This document shows positions 37,072 through 45,970 of a stretch of 64,000 nt of DNA, piece by piece (the first letter of the stretch is position 1; each line of letters opens with the position of its first letter). Both the position numbers and the translations under genes were made by a program. This DNA is from Geothrix sp. GTDB taxonomy: Bacteria; Acidobacteriota; Holophagae; Holophagales; Holophagaceae. The notes below the pieces were generated by a model. The model had not been told where the DNA came from and did no database searches. It was given only the letters and a program-made list of their open reading frames with translations. Location of the stretch: assembly GCA_019449415.1 (NCBI GenBank), contig JAGRPP010000023.1:124001-188000 (forward strand), given 5' to 3'.

Positions 37072-38796
37072 ATGGGCCAGGACGGGACGCATACCGGGGC
37101 CCAGCTCATCTGGGAGAGCCTCCTGCGCGAAGGGGTGGACACGGTCTTCGGCTACCCCGGCGGAGCCATCCTGCCGACCTACGACGCCATGGTGGGCTAC
37201 CCGATCCGGCATGTGCTGGTGCGCCACGAGCAGAGCGCCGCGCACATGGCCGATGGCTATGCCCGGGCCTCGGGCCGCGTGGGCGTGGTGGTGGCCACCT
37301 CGGGCCCCGGGGCCACGAACCTCGTCACCGGGTTGGCCACGGCCATGCTCGACTCCACGCCGCTGGTGGCGATCACCGGGCAGGTGGGCTCGGCCCTGCT
37401 GGGCACGGATGCCTTCCAGGAAGTGGACATCACGGGCATCACCATCCCCGTCACCAAGCACAACTACCTGGTGACGCGGGCCGAAGACATCGTCCCGGCC
37501 CTCCGCGAGGCCTTCGCGGTGGCCCGCAGCGGCCGCCCCGGCCCTGTGCTGGTGGACATCACCAAGGACGCGCAGCAGTCCCGGGCGACGCTGGACTGGG
37601 AGGCGGCCACGCCCCAGCGCCACCGGCGCCACCTGCCGCCTCCGCCGGATCCGGCCGAGCTGGCGCGCACGCTGGAATTGATCCGCCAGGCCAAGCGGCC
37701 CGTCATTCTCGCCGGCCACGGCATCCAATTGGCCGGGGCCCGGGCCGAGGTGCTGGCCCTGGCCGAGCGCGCCGACATCCCCTTCGCCCTGACCCTGCTG
37801 GGCCTGGGCGCCGTACCCGCCACGCATCCCCTCAGCCTCGGGATGATGGGCATGCACGGTGAATCCTGGGTGAACCGCGCGATCCAGGAGGCGGACCTCC
37901 TGCTGGCCCTGGGCATGCGTTTTGACGATCGCGTGACCGGCAAGCTCAAGGAATATGCCCCGAACGCGCGGAAGATCCACATCGACATCGACGCCAGCGA
38001 GCTGAACAAGAATGTGCCGGTGGAGGTGGCCATCGCGGGAGACCTGCTGGAGGTGCTCCGGGCGCTGCTGCCCGAGGTGCCGGTGGCGGACCGCTCCAGC
38101 TGGCTGGGCACCATCCGGGAGTGGCGGGGCGATTCCGCTGTGCGCGACATCCAGAACCTGCCGGACGACGGCCATCTCTATGCGGCCCATGTCATGCACG
38201 ATCTCTGGCGCCTCACGAAGGGCGAAGCGGTGGTGGTCACCGATGTGGGCCAGCACCAGATGTGGGAGGCCCAGTACTACAAGCACGATGGTGAACGGAG
38301 CCTCATCACCAGCGGGGGCGCGGGCACCATGGGCTTCGCGCTGCCGGCGGCCATCGGCGCCAAGCTGGCCCGACCCGAGGCCGAAGTCTGGGTGGTGGCG
38401 GGCGACGGGGGCTTCCAGATGACCTTCGCCGAGCTCATGACGGCCGTGCAGGAAGGCGTGAAGGTCCACATCGCCATCATCAACAACGGGTACCTGGGCA
38501 TGGTCCGCCAGTGGCAGGCGATGTTCTACGAGGGCCGCTACGCCGCCACGCCCATCCTGTCGCCGGACTTCGTGAAGCTGGCGGAGGCCTTCGACATTCC
38601 GGGCCAGCGGGTGGAAGTCCGGGGCGATCTGGCCGCCGCCGTGGCCCGGGCCCGCGAGGCCAAGGGCCCGGCCCTCATCGAGTTCAAGGTCGAGCAGGAG
38701 GACAGCGTCTATCCCATGGTGCCGGCGGGCGCGGCGCTGCACGACATGATCCGCCGTCCCAGCTCCCTGGCCGAAACCGGCTCTGATCCCGTCTGA
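37072..38796 (+). CDS. ilvB: Acetolactate synthase large (catalytic) subunit
   Basis: 574 residues, ThDP- and FAD-dependent. Catalytic Glu in VLVRHEQSAAHMADGYARASG (about 50), FAD region near 270-320 (LGMRFDDRVTGKL), and the ThDP/Mg motif GDGGFQMTFAELMTA...NNGYLGMVRQWQ (about 445-480). It condenses pyruvate with pyruvate or 2-oxobutyrate. ATG at 37072 is chosen with GGGGG upstream; a GTG two codons earlier is in frame. It is followed by ilvN after 11 bases. Confidence 0.97.
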   Translation: MGQDGTHTGAQLIWESLLREGVDTVFGYPGGAILPTYDAMVGYPIRHVLVRHEQSAAHMADGYARASGRVGVVVATSGPGATNLVTGLATAMLDSTPLVAITGQVGSALLGTDAFQEVDITGITIPVTKHNYLVTRAEDIVPALREAFAVARSGRPGPVLVDITKDAQQSRATLDWEAATPQRHRRHLPPPPDPAELARTLELIRQAKRPVILAGHGIQLAGARAEVLALAERADIPFALTLLGLGAVPATHPLSLGMMGMHGESWVNRAIQEADLLLALGMRFDDRVTGKLKEYAPNARKIHIDIDASELNKNVPVEVAIAGDLLEVLRALLPEVPVADRSSWLGTIREWRGDSAVRDIQNLPDDGHLYAAHVMHDLWRLTKGEAVVVTDVGQHQMWEAQYYKHDGERSLITSGGAGTMGFALPAAIGAKLARPEAEVWVVAGDGGFQMTFAELMTAVQEGVKVHIAIINNGYLGMVRQWQAMFYEGRYAATPILSPDFVKLAEAFDIPGQRVEVRGDLAAAVARAREAKGPALIEFKVEQEDSVYPMVPAGAALHDMIRRPSSLAETGSDPV

Positions 38797-38807
38797 AAGG
38801 AGGTCAC

Positions 38808-39353
38808 ATGCCCCATGTGCTCGTGGTCTACACCGACGACGAACCGGGCGTCCTGACCCGCATCGCCTCCCTGATCCGGCGCCGCGGCTTCAACATCCAC
38901 TCGCTCACTGTGGGTCCCACGGAGCGGGCCGGGCTGTCCCGCATGACCATCGTCGTGGATTCCGAGGCCCCCCTGGTGCGGCAGGCCGTGGAGCATCTCC
39001 GCAAGCTGGTGAATGTCCTCGAAGTTCAGCAGCTGGGGGAGCGGCCCAAGGTGGTGCGCGACCTGGTGCTGGTGCGGGTGGCAGCCGGGTCTGCTGTGCG
39101 CTCCGAAGTGCTCCAGTTGGCCCAGGTCTTCCGGGCCACCGTGGTGGACCTCGCCGAGGACAGCCTCGTCATCGAATGCACCGGCAGCCTCGACAAGATC
39201 GATGCCCTGGTGGATGCCATGCGGCCCTTCGGCATCCTCGAGCTGGGTCGCACCGGCGCGGTGGCCATGGCCCGCGGAACCCGCACGCCCCCACCGGCCC
39301 GCGCCGCCGTACCGCTGCGCACAGGCAGCGGTCCCGAAGCCATGTCCGTCTGA
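38808..39353 (+). CDS. ilvN: Acetolactate synthase small (regulatory) subunit
   Basis: 181 residues. N-terminal ACT domain (2-75): [37 protein letters not shown], with the Val-binding loop. A second ALS_ss C-terminal domain runs to about 155, including [37 protein letters not shown]. The last 20 residues are a short unique tail. It binds IlvB and gives valine feedback inhibition. AAAGGAGG lies upstream of the ATG. Confidence 0.95.
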   Translation: MPHVLVVYTDDEPGVLTRIASLIRRRGFNIHSLTVGPTERAGLSRMTIVVDSEAPLVRQAVEHLRKLVNVLEVQQLGERPKVVRDLVLVRVAAGSAVRSEVLQLAQVFRATVVDLAEDSLVIECTGSLDKIDALVDAMRPFGILELGRTGAVAMARGTRTPPPARAAVPLRTGSGPEAMSV

Positions 39354-39402
39354 TTCCCCCACTCCAACGCGCTCATTTCCACCCTTCACCCAAGGAGCCA
39401 CC

Positions 39403-40419
39403 ATGGCCAAGATCCACTACGACGCCGACCTCGGCCTCATCCGCGCCCGCAAGGTCGCCATCCTGGGCTTCGGCTCCCAGGGCCACGCCCACGCCCTCAA
39501 CCTCAAGGACACCGGCGTCCATGTCCGCGTGGGGTTGCCGGTCGCCTCCGCCTCGCGGGCCAAGGCCGAAGCCCAGGGCCTCACGGTCACCACCCCCGCC
39601 GAAGCCGCAGCCTGGGCGGATGTGATCATGGTCCTCACCCCCGACACGGGGCAGGGCGCCCTCTACCAGGAAGCCATCGCGCCCCACCTGACGCCCGGCA
39701 AGACGCTGATGTTCGCCCACGGCTTCAACATCCGTTACGGCTGCATCCAGCCGCCCGCAGGGGTGGATGTCAGCCTGGTGGCCCCCAAGAGCCCCGGCCA
39801 CCGGGTGCGTGAGGTCTTCGTGGAAGGCGGGGGCACGCCGGCCCTGGTGGCCGTCCACCAGGACGCCAGCGGGCAGGCCCTGGCCCTGGCGCTGTCCTAT
39901 GCGGCGGCCCTTGGCCTCACTCGGGCAGGCGTCCTGGAGACAACCTTTGCGGAAGAAACTGAAACGGACCTCTTCGGTGAGAAGGCGGTGCTCTGCGGGG
40001 GGGCGAGCGCCCTCGTGAAGGCGGGCTTCGAGACCCTGGTGGAAGCCGGCTATCAGCCCGAGATTGCCTATTTCGAGTGTCTGCATGAATTGAAGCTCAT
40101 CGTGGACCTGATGTATCGGGGCGGCCTCAGCTTCATGCGCTACAGCATCAGTGACACGGCGGAATACGGCGACTACACCGGAGGGCCCCGGTTGGTGACC
40201 GAGCAGACCAAGGCCGAGATGAAGGAGATCCTGAAGGAGATCCAGGACGGTCGCTACGCCGCCGCCTGGATCGAGGAGAACCGCACAGGGCGCCGGTGGT
40301 TCGAGGCCCAGCGGGCCGCGGATCACGACCACCCCATCGAACAGGTGGGCCGGAACCTGCGCCGCATGATGCCCTTCCTGGATCCCGTGGAGACGCCTGC
40401 GCCGGTGGCCCGGCCGTAG
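39403..40419 (+). CDS. ilvC: Ketol-acid reductoisomerase
   Basis: 338 residues, class I short form. N-terminal Rossmann motif [18 protein letters not shown] (about 21-38), then [10 protein letters not shown], metal ligands in [14 protein letters not shown] (about 185-200) and [15 protein letters not shown] (about 225). The cofactor-specificity loop is [17 protein letters not shown], where the usual Arg after GL is Pro. In the canonical reaction it isomerises and reduces acetolactate with NADPH and Mg. AAGGAG precedes the ATG. It is the last gene of the ilv unit. Confidence 0.96.
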   Translation: MAKIHYDADLGLIRARKVAILGFGSQGHAHALNLKDTGVHVRVGLPVASASRAKAEAQGLTVTTPAEAAAWADVIMVLTPDTGQGALYQEAIAPHLTPGKTLMFAHGFNIRYGCIQPPAGVDVSLVAPKSPGHRVREVFVEGGGTPALVAVHQDASGQALALALSYAAALGLTRAGVLETTFAEETETDLFGEKAVLCGGASALVKAGFETLVEAGYQPEIAYFECLHELKLIVDLMYRGGLSFMRYSISDTAEYGDYTGGPRLVTEQTKAEMKEILKEIQDGRYAAAWIEENRTGRRWFEAQRAADHDHPIEQVGRNLRRMMPFLDPVETPAPVARP

Positions 40420-40531
40420 GGTTTTGCCGCATTGCGGAAGACCAACCGGAGGTTGTTTGGCCACTGTTTTTTACCTTCGGGACCAGCGGCTTGCAGGGCT
40501 TCAGGAGGTCCGACCCGGAATGGCCTGACCT

Positions 40532-40571
40532 GGGGTCAAAACCTTGAACGCCGTCACAGGGTTTTGGCCCC
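40532..40571. terminator. Hairpin in the ilvC downstream region
   Basis: GGGGTCAAAACC (40532-40543) can pair with GGTTTTGGCCCC (40560-40571) over 12 pairs including one G-T, with a 16-base loop. It lies 112 bases after ilvC and 46 before the next gene. It has no clean T tract, so it is either a weak terminator or a regulatory stem for the next gene. Confidence 0.45.
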
Positions 40572-40617
40572 AGAATGCTTGTTGCGGTAAGACATTTCCC
40601 GCGATCCGGAGCCCGTA

Positions 40618-42345
40618 ATGGCTGAATCCTTCTTCAAGACCGCGACGCTGCCCACCCTCCAGGGTTGGCAGGCGCCGGGTTCTCTCGACTTCCAGGCCGC
40701 CTTCCTGCGGGCCGGGGGCTGGGCGCTGCCCCGCACGGAGGCCTTCCCCGACGCGGCCAAACTCCGGGAGCGACTGCACGAACTCAAGGCCTCCATGCGC
40801 GAAGGCGCCAAGATCGGTCTGGACCTCCGGGGCCTGCGGGACAGCGCTGACAGCGTGATGGCCACCGCCCGCGAGGCCGGCGTGGCCTTCCTGCTGCACA
40901 CGGCGGAATTGCCGCCCTCGCTGGCCATGCTGAAGCACGCGAACATGCCCCGCCTGGTGGCCGTGCAGAGCCCCGAGGAAGGCGCCCAGGCCAAGGCCGG
41001 GGGCGCTTCCGCCCTGCTCGCCCGGGCCTGCGATGTGGCGGCCCTGCGGTTCCTGGGGCTCCCGGTGATGGCGGTGGCCGATACGGAGGCCGAGGCCAAG
41101 CAGGCCATGGCCGATGGCGCCATCGGCCTCCAGCCGCGCACGCCTTCGCTGCTGGACGCTTCGCCCCTGGCGGCCTTCCGCACCCGGCTCATGGCCGGCC
41201 TGGATTCCATGGCCCAGGCGCTCGTCCGCAAGGGCGCCTGCACCCTGCCGCGCCTGCGGATCCGCAACCTCGATCTGGCCTATCCCATCCAGCAGGGCGG
41301 CATGGGCGTGGGCATCTCCTGGGAGGGCCTGGCGGGCGCCGTGGCCCGTGAGGGCTGCGTGGGCCTGGTCTCGGCCATCGGCACGGGCTACCACGGCTCG
41401 GCCAACCCCACCATGCGCCTGGGCCGCCCCGATGGCTCCGATTCGCTGAATCCGCCCAAGGCGCTGGAATGGATCATCCGCGCCGCCCGGGAACGCTCCG
41501 AAGGCCGGGGCGCCGTGGGGGTGAACATCCTCTGCGCCATCGAAGGCTATGAGTCCGCGGTGCGGGCTTCCATCGCCGGCGGCGCCCAGATGATCGTGTC
41601 CGGCGCAGGCCTGCCCCTGGCCCTGCCGGGCTATGTGGGCGACGCGGATGTGGCCCTGGTGCCCATCGTGTCCTCGGGCCGGGCGCTCCAGGTGATCTGC
41701 AAGCAGTGGCAGCGGAAGTACAACCGCCTGCCGGACGCCGTGGTGCTGGAAGGCCCAGAAAGCGGCGGCCACCAGGGCTTCAGCCACGACGGATGCCTGG
41801 ACCCGGCCCACACCCTGGAGAACATCCTGCCCGAGGTCATCGAGGAGCGGGACAAGTGGGGCGACTTCCCCATCCTGGTGGCGGGCGGCGTGTGGGATCA
41901 CGCGGACATCCAGCGCTTCCTGGCCCTGGGCGCCTCTGGCGTGCAAATGGGCACCCGCTTCATCGGCACCTTCGAGTGCGACGCCTCGCCCATCTTCAAG
42001 GAGGTCATCCTCCGCGCCAAGGCCGAGGACATCGGTCTCATGAAGTCCCCGGTGGGCCTCCCCGCCCGGGGCGTTCGGACCTCCCTCCAGCGGCGCATCG
42101 AGGCCGGCACCGCGCCCCAGATCCGCTGCGTGAGCAACTGCCTATCGCCCTGCGGCCACGGCAAGGGCGCCGCCGCCGTGGGCTACTGCATCGCGGACCG
42201 CCTGGCCGACGCCATGCGCGGCGACGAGGAGAGCGGCCTCTTCTTCACCGGCAGCAACGGCGCCAAGCTCCGCGACCTGGTCAGCGTCCGCGACCTCATC
42301 GAGGAACTGACGCAGGATCCAGGTCTGCAGCGGGTCTACGCCTAA
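40618..42345 (+). CDS. Nitronate monooxygenase-like FMN protein with N-terminal extension
   Basis: 575 residues, unusually long. The C-terminal about 355 residues form a complete NMO/2-nitropropane dioxygenase-type TIM barrel: LAYPIQQGGMGVGISWEGLAGAVAREGCVGLVSAIG (about 220-255), VGVNILCAIEGYE, MIVSGAGLPLALP, EGPESGGHQGFS (the flavin phosphate/His motif), ILVAGGVWDHADIQRFLALGASGVQMGTRF, and CVSNCLSPCGHGKGA with clustered Cys. Such enzymes oxidise alkyl nitronates or act as enoyl-type FMN proteins. The N-terminal about 215 residues also show alternating strand/helix (KIGLDLRGL, VAFLLHTAELP, RLVAVQSPEEGAQAKAGGASALL) and may be a second, reduced barrel. Confidence 0.8.
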   Translation: MAESFFKTATLPTLQGWQAPGSLDFQAAFLRAGGWALPRTEAFPDAAKLRERLHELKASMREGAKIGLDLRGLRDSADSVMATAREAGVAFLLHTAELPPSLAMLKHANMPRLVAVQSPEEGAQAKAGGASALLARACDVAALRFLGLPVMAVADTEAEAKQAMADGAIGLQPRTPSLLDASPLAAFRTRLMAGLDSMAQALVRKGACTLPRLRIRNLDLAYPIQQGGMGVGISWEGLAGAVAREGCVGLVSAIGTGYHGSANPTMRLGRPDGSDSLNPPKALEWIIRAARERSEGRGAVGVNILCAIEGYESAVRASIAGGAQMIVSGAGLPLALPGYVGDADVALVPIVSSGRALQVICKQWQRKYNRLPDAVVLEGPESGGHQGFSHDGCLDPAHTLENILPEVIEERDKWGDFPILVAGGVWDHADIQRFLALGASGVQMGTRFIGTFECDASPIFKEVILRAKAEDIGLMKSPVGLPARGVRTSLQRRIEAGTAPQIRCVSNCLSPCGHGKGAAAVGYCIADRLADAMRGDEESGLFFTGSNGAKLRDLVSVRDLIEELTQDPGLQRVYA

Positions 42346-42356
42346 GGGCCTAAACC

Positions 42357-42490
42357 CTAGCTCCGCCGTTCGGCCACGATCTCCAGCACCATGGGCGTGA
42401 TCATGAGGGTGTGGGGATCCGCCGCCGCTTGGCGCAGGGCCTCGCACACGGAGCTTGTCCAGGTCTCGTCCACCCGACCCGCCCCCGCTG
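42357..42490 (-). pseudogene. Remnant: C-terminus of an unidentified protein
   Basis: On the minus strand a frame ending at TAG (42359-42357) reads ...DETWTSSVCEALRQAAADPHTLMITPMVLEIVAERRS, which looks like a genuine protein end, but it has no start and runs directly into the unrelated membrane-protein remnant on the other strand near 42488. It has no recognisable family. Confidence 0.4.
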
Positions 42491-42853
42491 ATCTTCCTGG
42501 TGGTGCCCCTGGGGGATATGGTGGTCTTCGGGAGCCTGGTGGGTGCGGGGCTCGGGCTCCGGGCCCGGGGGGACTTCCACAAGCGGCTCATGCTGCTCTC
42601 CTGTGTGGGCATCCTTGCGGCGGCCATTGCGCGCATCCCGCTCGACGCCATCGTCAAGGCCGGGCCCTTGGCCTACTTCGGCCTGACGGATCTGGCGGTG
42701 ATCGGCTGCGCGGCCTACGACCGGCTGCGCACCGGCCGCCTGCACCCCGCCTTCCTCTGGGGCGGGCTCTTCGTCATCCTGTCGCATTGGCTGCGCCTGG
42801 CCCTGGCCGGTACCGGGGCCTGGATGACCTTCGCCACCTGGGTGACGCGGTAG
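42455..42853 (+). pseudogene. 5'-truncated membrane protein
   Basis: Residues from about 42488 onward (FLVVPLGDMVVFGSLVGAGLG, HKRLMLLSCVGILAAAIARIPLD, GPLAYFGLTDLAVIGCAAYDRLRTGRLHPAFLWGGLFVIL, LALAGTGAWMTFATWV) have the look of the C-terminal half of a small multi-helix membrane protein family, with four hydrophobic segments. The N-terminal helices are missing: upstream sequence is in another frame and belongs to the facing remnant. A TTG at 42455 could be used as a start but has no Shine-Dalgarno. A deletion or recombination joint near 42488 is inferred. Confidence 0.55.
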
Positions 42854-42860
42854 CCTCCGC

Positions 42861-43829
42861 TCAGCTGGCGTTGGGGTGCCGCTCCAGCAACTGCCGCAGG
42901 GCCGCGTTGCGCTTCACGGCATCCTGGCGGCGGAGGTGGGCGATGAGCGGGGGCGGCGCGGCGCTCCAGCGGGCGATGTTCTGGATGAGCAGGGTGGAGA
43001 CATAGGTGCGGCGGCAGAGGAGGGCCGTCGTATGGCCGTCGATGGTGAGGCCCACCAGGCTCGCGAGGCAGCGGCCCTCCGTGGTGAGGATGAGCTCGGC
43101 CCGCTCCTCGCCCGTGCGCTGGTTGAAGCTCGCGCGCAGCAGGTCCCGGGCCATGGCGCGGACCTGCTCGGGCGAATCGCGGGAGGTCGCCACGAGGTAC
43201 TGCTCCAGCAGTCGCCGTGGGGACCAGAGACGCCGGTAGAGGCCGATCGGCAGCAGGGGATTCTGCAGCAGGGCGCGGCGCACGCCGCCATCGTTCGTGA
43301 AGGCGGTGCGTCCGCCCAGGGCCTCCAGGCCCGCCGCCGTGCGATGGTGGGCCGCGATGAGGCGCGCGTGGAGGCCGCCCACCTGGGGATTGTCCAGCAC
43401 GGCGCGGACGACTTCGGCGGTGGGGTCGAAGCAGTAGGCGCTCAGCTCGGGCTCCGCCGCCACCCGCGCCAGGGCGATCCGTTCTTCCACGGGCCGGGCA
43501 TGCAGCCGCTGCTCGAAGAGGGCCCGGTGGGTGGAGGCTCGCGCCTTGGCGAGCGGAGCGTCCTCCCCGGCTTCGGGGTCCTCCGGCCCGGGGTTCACAG
43601 GCAGGTAGGGCGGTGCCACGGGGCCCGTGGGCCCGGCCGGGGTCACGGCACCCAGGGCCACCAACGCCTCCAGCATCCCGGCCACCTGGTGACCCTCCAG
43701 GTTCATGAGGTGAGCGAGGGTCGGGACATCCAGGGTTCCGTCCAGCCGCGACAGCAGGTAGCCCTGGAGGGGATCAAGGGGCAGGGAGGTGGGATCCACT
43801 CCCATCCGGAGGCTGGGTTTCCAGGTCAT
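42861..43829 (-). CDS. Protein of unknown function with winged-helix and repeat-like regions
   Basis: 322 residues. The N-terminal about 70 residues (LDPLQGYLLSRLDGTLDVPTLAHLMNLEGHQVAGMLEALVALGAV) look like a winged-helix/PATAN-associated module. A Pro/Gly-rich linker follows. The remaining 200 residues are helical with repeat-like units (AYCFDPTAEVVRAVLDNPQVGG, RRALLQNPLLPIGLYRRL, SRDSPEQVRAMARDLLRASF) reminiscent of leucine-rich-variant repeats, suggesting a scaffold. No catalytic motif. It is separated by 62 bases from the bacteriohemerythrin gene, on the same strand. Confidence 0.65.
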   Translation of the reverse strand: MTWKPSLRMGVDPTSLPLDPLQGYLLSRLDGTLDVPTLAHLMNLEGHQVAGMLEALVALGAVTPAGPTGPVAPPYLPVNPGPEDPEAGEDAPLAKARASTHRALFEQRLHARPVEERIALARVAAEPELSAYCFDPTAEVVRAVLDNPQVGGLHARLIAAHHRTAAGLEALGGRTAFTNDGGVRRALLQNPLLPIGLYRRLWSPRRLLEQYLVATSRDSPEQVRAMARDLLRASFNQRTGEERAELILTTEGRCLASLVGLTIDGHTTALLCRRTYVSTLLIQNIARWSAAPPPLIAHLRRQDAVKRNAALRQLLERHPNAS

Positions 43830-43891
43830 GACGAGAGCGTACGACCGAACGGAACCGGAGGCATCTGAAGACCTCGAAAGGACCGGCCCGC

Positions 43892-44350
43892 CTATCGGGT
43901 CGCTGGGCGCCGGACAGCCTTGAGAGGTGCCCCTTCTGTCCCGGGGTGATTCCCTGACCGCCGCCGTGCTCCCGCGTTCCGGTGGCCCAACCATTCGCCA
44001 TAGGCTTCATCGTGGGTGAGGATGTGGAAGAGGAACAGCTGCCGGAAGGTGGCGAGGTCGGAGAGCAGATTGGGGCTGGCCTCCGGCATGGTCTTCAGCA
44101 GGCTGCGGAATTCATGTTGCAGGTAGGCGTGGGCCAGGACATGTTCGCTGAGGCGCGGGTATTCGGCCGTCCGCATGGCCGTTTCCTCGCGCTCGAAGTG
44201 GGAAGATGTGTAGTGGAGGAACAGGTTGATGAAGGTCCTGCGCCCCCGGCTGTCGTAGCCCCGGGTGCAAACGATGTCCCTCATGTCATCGAACTTGCTG
44301 ATGATGAGGTCGTGGTCTGAATCGACGCTGGACTCCTGAAATCGATGCAT
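43892..44350 (-). CDS. Bacteriohemerythrin-type oxygen-binding protein
   Basis: 152 residues. Di-iron ligands are visible: His13 (SDHDLIISK), His46, the HFEREE block (His51, Glu55), His70/His74 in EHVLAHAYLQHEF with His79 nearby, and HILTHDEAY (about 108-116) giving the last His and Asp. It binds O2 (or NO) and acts in oxygen sensing or delivery. The final about 30 residues are a basic tail. GGGAG precedes the ATG; a palindrome TTGACCacgGGTCAA lies 68 bases upstream. Confidence 0.87.
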   Translation of the reverse strand: MHRFQESSVDSDHDLIISKFDDMRDIVCTRGYDSRGRRTFINLFLHYTSSHFEREETAMRTAEYPRLSEHVLAHAYLQHEFRSLLKTMPEASPNLLSDLATFRQLFLFHILTHDEAYGEWLGHRNAGARRRSGNHPGTEGAPLKAVRRPATR

Positions 44351-44605
44351 GGGGCACTCCCTTGTCAAAGTCCACTCATCGCCCTGCGTCGAGGGGGCAT
44401 GGTTGGCATGACGAGTCTTGACCACGGGTCAATATGGCGTCAGATTTGACTAAATACAACTTTATTTTACAAATACAGTGTGTGCAGTTGCTTGGTCTAA
44501 CGAGTATTCAATGAATATTAAACATGCCAACAGGCCCGTCTCCCGTAACTGTTTCCAGGCAAGCCGGTCGAGTCGGGTGGGTGGCTCCAGTGACCGCCGC
44601 CGGGG
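44351..44605. other. Intergenic region between radA end and the bacteriohemerythrin gene
   Basis: 255 bases, AT-rich in the middle (TTTATTTTACAAATACAGTG region). It holds the TTGACCacgGGTCAA palindrome and candidate promoter hexamers on the minus strand (TTGTAT, TATTGA) but no unambiguous promoter. No ORF or RNA gene is seen. Confidence 0.5.
44418..44432. promoter_or_regulatory. 15-bp perfect palindrome upstream of the bacteriohemerythrin gene
   Basis: TTGACC-acg-GGTCAA, 68-82 bases before the start codon at 44350. A likely binding site for a dimeric regulator; it is not the FNR consensus. Confidence 0.5.
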
Positions 44606-45970
44606 CTATTCCTCCACGAGGCCCTTCAGCCAGGCCTTGCCCCGCAGGCGCTCCACGCTGGTCTCGGGGAAGAGGTCGAGGGGGCTCTTGCCCTCCAGGC
44701 CCAGGCGGGGCACGGCGGCGCAGCTGAAGCCCAGGCGCGCGCCCTCCTGCAGGCGCAGGGGGAGCTGGGCCACGGGGCGGACTTCTCCGGTCAGGCCGAC
44801 CTCGCCCATGAAGAGGCATTTCTCAGCCAGCAGGCGGCCGCCGGCGCTGCTGCAGAGGGCGGCGATGACGGCGAGGTCTGCGGCCGGATCCTCTATCTCC
44901 AGGCCGCCGGCCACATTCACATAGATGTCCCGGTCGTGGAGTTGCACGCCGCCCCGGCGTTCGGCCACGGCGCAGAGCATGGCCAGCCGCTGGCCATCGA
45001 TGCCCAGGGCCGTGCGGCGGGGGATGCCCAGGCCCGCCGCGGCCACGAGGGCCTGGATCTCCACCACCATGGGCCGGGTGCCGCTGAGCACCACCGTGGC
45101 GGCGCAGCCGGGGCGGGGCTCGGCGTCCAGGAAGAAGGGGTTGCCCTCGGCGGCCACCAGACCCTTCTCCGTCATGGCGAACACACCCAGCTCGAAGGCT
45201 GCGCCGAAGCGGTTCTTGAGGGCCCGCAGCAGGCGGTGGTGGTGGTGCCGGTCGCCTTCGAAGGCGAGCACCGTGTCCACCAGGTGCTCCAGCACCTTGG
45301 GTCCGGCGAGGCTGCCGTCCTTGGTGACATGGCCCACCAGCACCAGGGGCGTGCCCGTGGTCTTGGCCCAGCGGGTGAGCATGGCCGCGCAGCCGCGCAC
45401 CTGGCTCACGCTGCCGGCGCTGCTCTCGAAGTCGGGGTCGAAGAGGGTCTGGATGCTGTCCACCAGGAGCAGATCCGGCTTCATGCGCTCGGCTTCCTCG
45501 AGGATGCGGCGCACATCCGTTTCGGCCAGCAGGTGGATGCCCGGATTCTCCGCGCCGAGGCGCTGGGCCCGCAGCTTGATCTGGCGCTCGCTCTCCTCGC
45601 CGCTGGCGTAGAGGACCGTGCCTTCCGTCGTGGCCGCCCACTGCAGCAGCAGGGTGGACTTGCCGATGCCGGGTTCGCCGCCCAGCAGGGCCACCATGCC
45701 GGGCACCACGCCGCCACCCAGCACCCGGTCCAGCTCCGTGATGCCGGTGGGGCTGCGCTGGGCGTCCGTCACCTCCACATCAGGGAGGGCGATGGGGCCT
45801 GCGTAATGGCTCTGCGCGTAGGCGGATCCGGCCCGCTGGAGGTCGCGCTTCAGGGTGCCGCGGATCTCCTGGACGGTGTCCCAGGCGCCGCAGCCCGTGC
45901 ACTTGCCCAGGGCCTTGGGATGGCGGGCGCCGCAGGCCGTGCACTCGAAGAGGGGACTGGTCTTCGCCAT
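44606..45970 (-). CDS. radA: DNA repair protein RadA
   Basis: 454 residues. N-terminal Cys4 zinc finger (CTACGARHPKALGKCTGCG, 10-28), RecA-like core with Walker A GGEPGIGKST (about 97-106) and the RadA-specific KNRFG loop (LKNRFGAAFELGVF, about 255), then a Lon-like C-terminal domain (SAGGRLLAEKCLFMGEVGLTGEVRPV). It promotes branch migration and recombination. The ATG overlaps the stop of the B12-binding gene by one base (TGATG at 45970). Confidence 0.97.
   Translation of the reverse strand: MAKTSPLFECTACGARHPKALGKCTGCGAWDTVQEIRGTLKRDLQRAGSAYAQSHYAGPIALPDVEVTDAQRSPTGITELDRVLGGGVVPGMVALLGGEPGIGKSTLLLQWAATTEGTVLYASGEESERQIKLRAQRLGAENPGIHLLAETDVRRILEEAERMKPDLLLVDSIQTLFDPDFESSAGSVSQVRGCAAMLTRWAKTTGTPLVLVGHVTKDGSLAGPKVLEHLVDTVLAFEGDRHHHHRLLRALKNRFGAAFELGVFAMTEKGLVAAEGNPFFLDAEPRPGCAATVVLSGTRPMVVEIQALVAAAGLGIPRRTALGIDGQRLAMLCAVAERRGGVQLHDRDIYVNVAGGLEIEDPAADLAVIAALCSSAGGRLLAEKCLFMGEVGLTGEVRPVAQLPLRLQEGARLGFSCAAVPRLGLEGKSPLDLFPETSVERLRGKAWLKGLVEE

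Noticed and set aside
34961..38742. Long minus-strand frames opposite leuB, ilvD and ilvB
   Set aside because: Antisense shadows; the sense strand carries complete, well-conserved enzymes.
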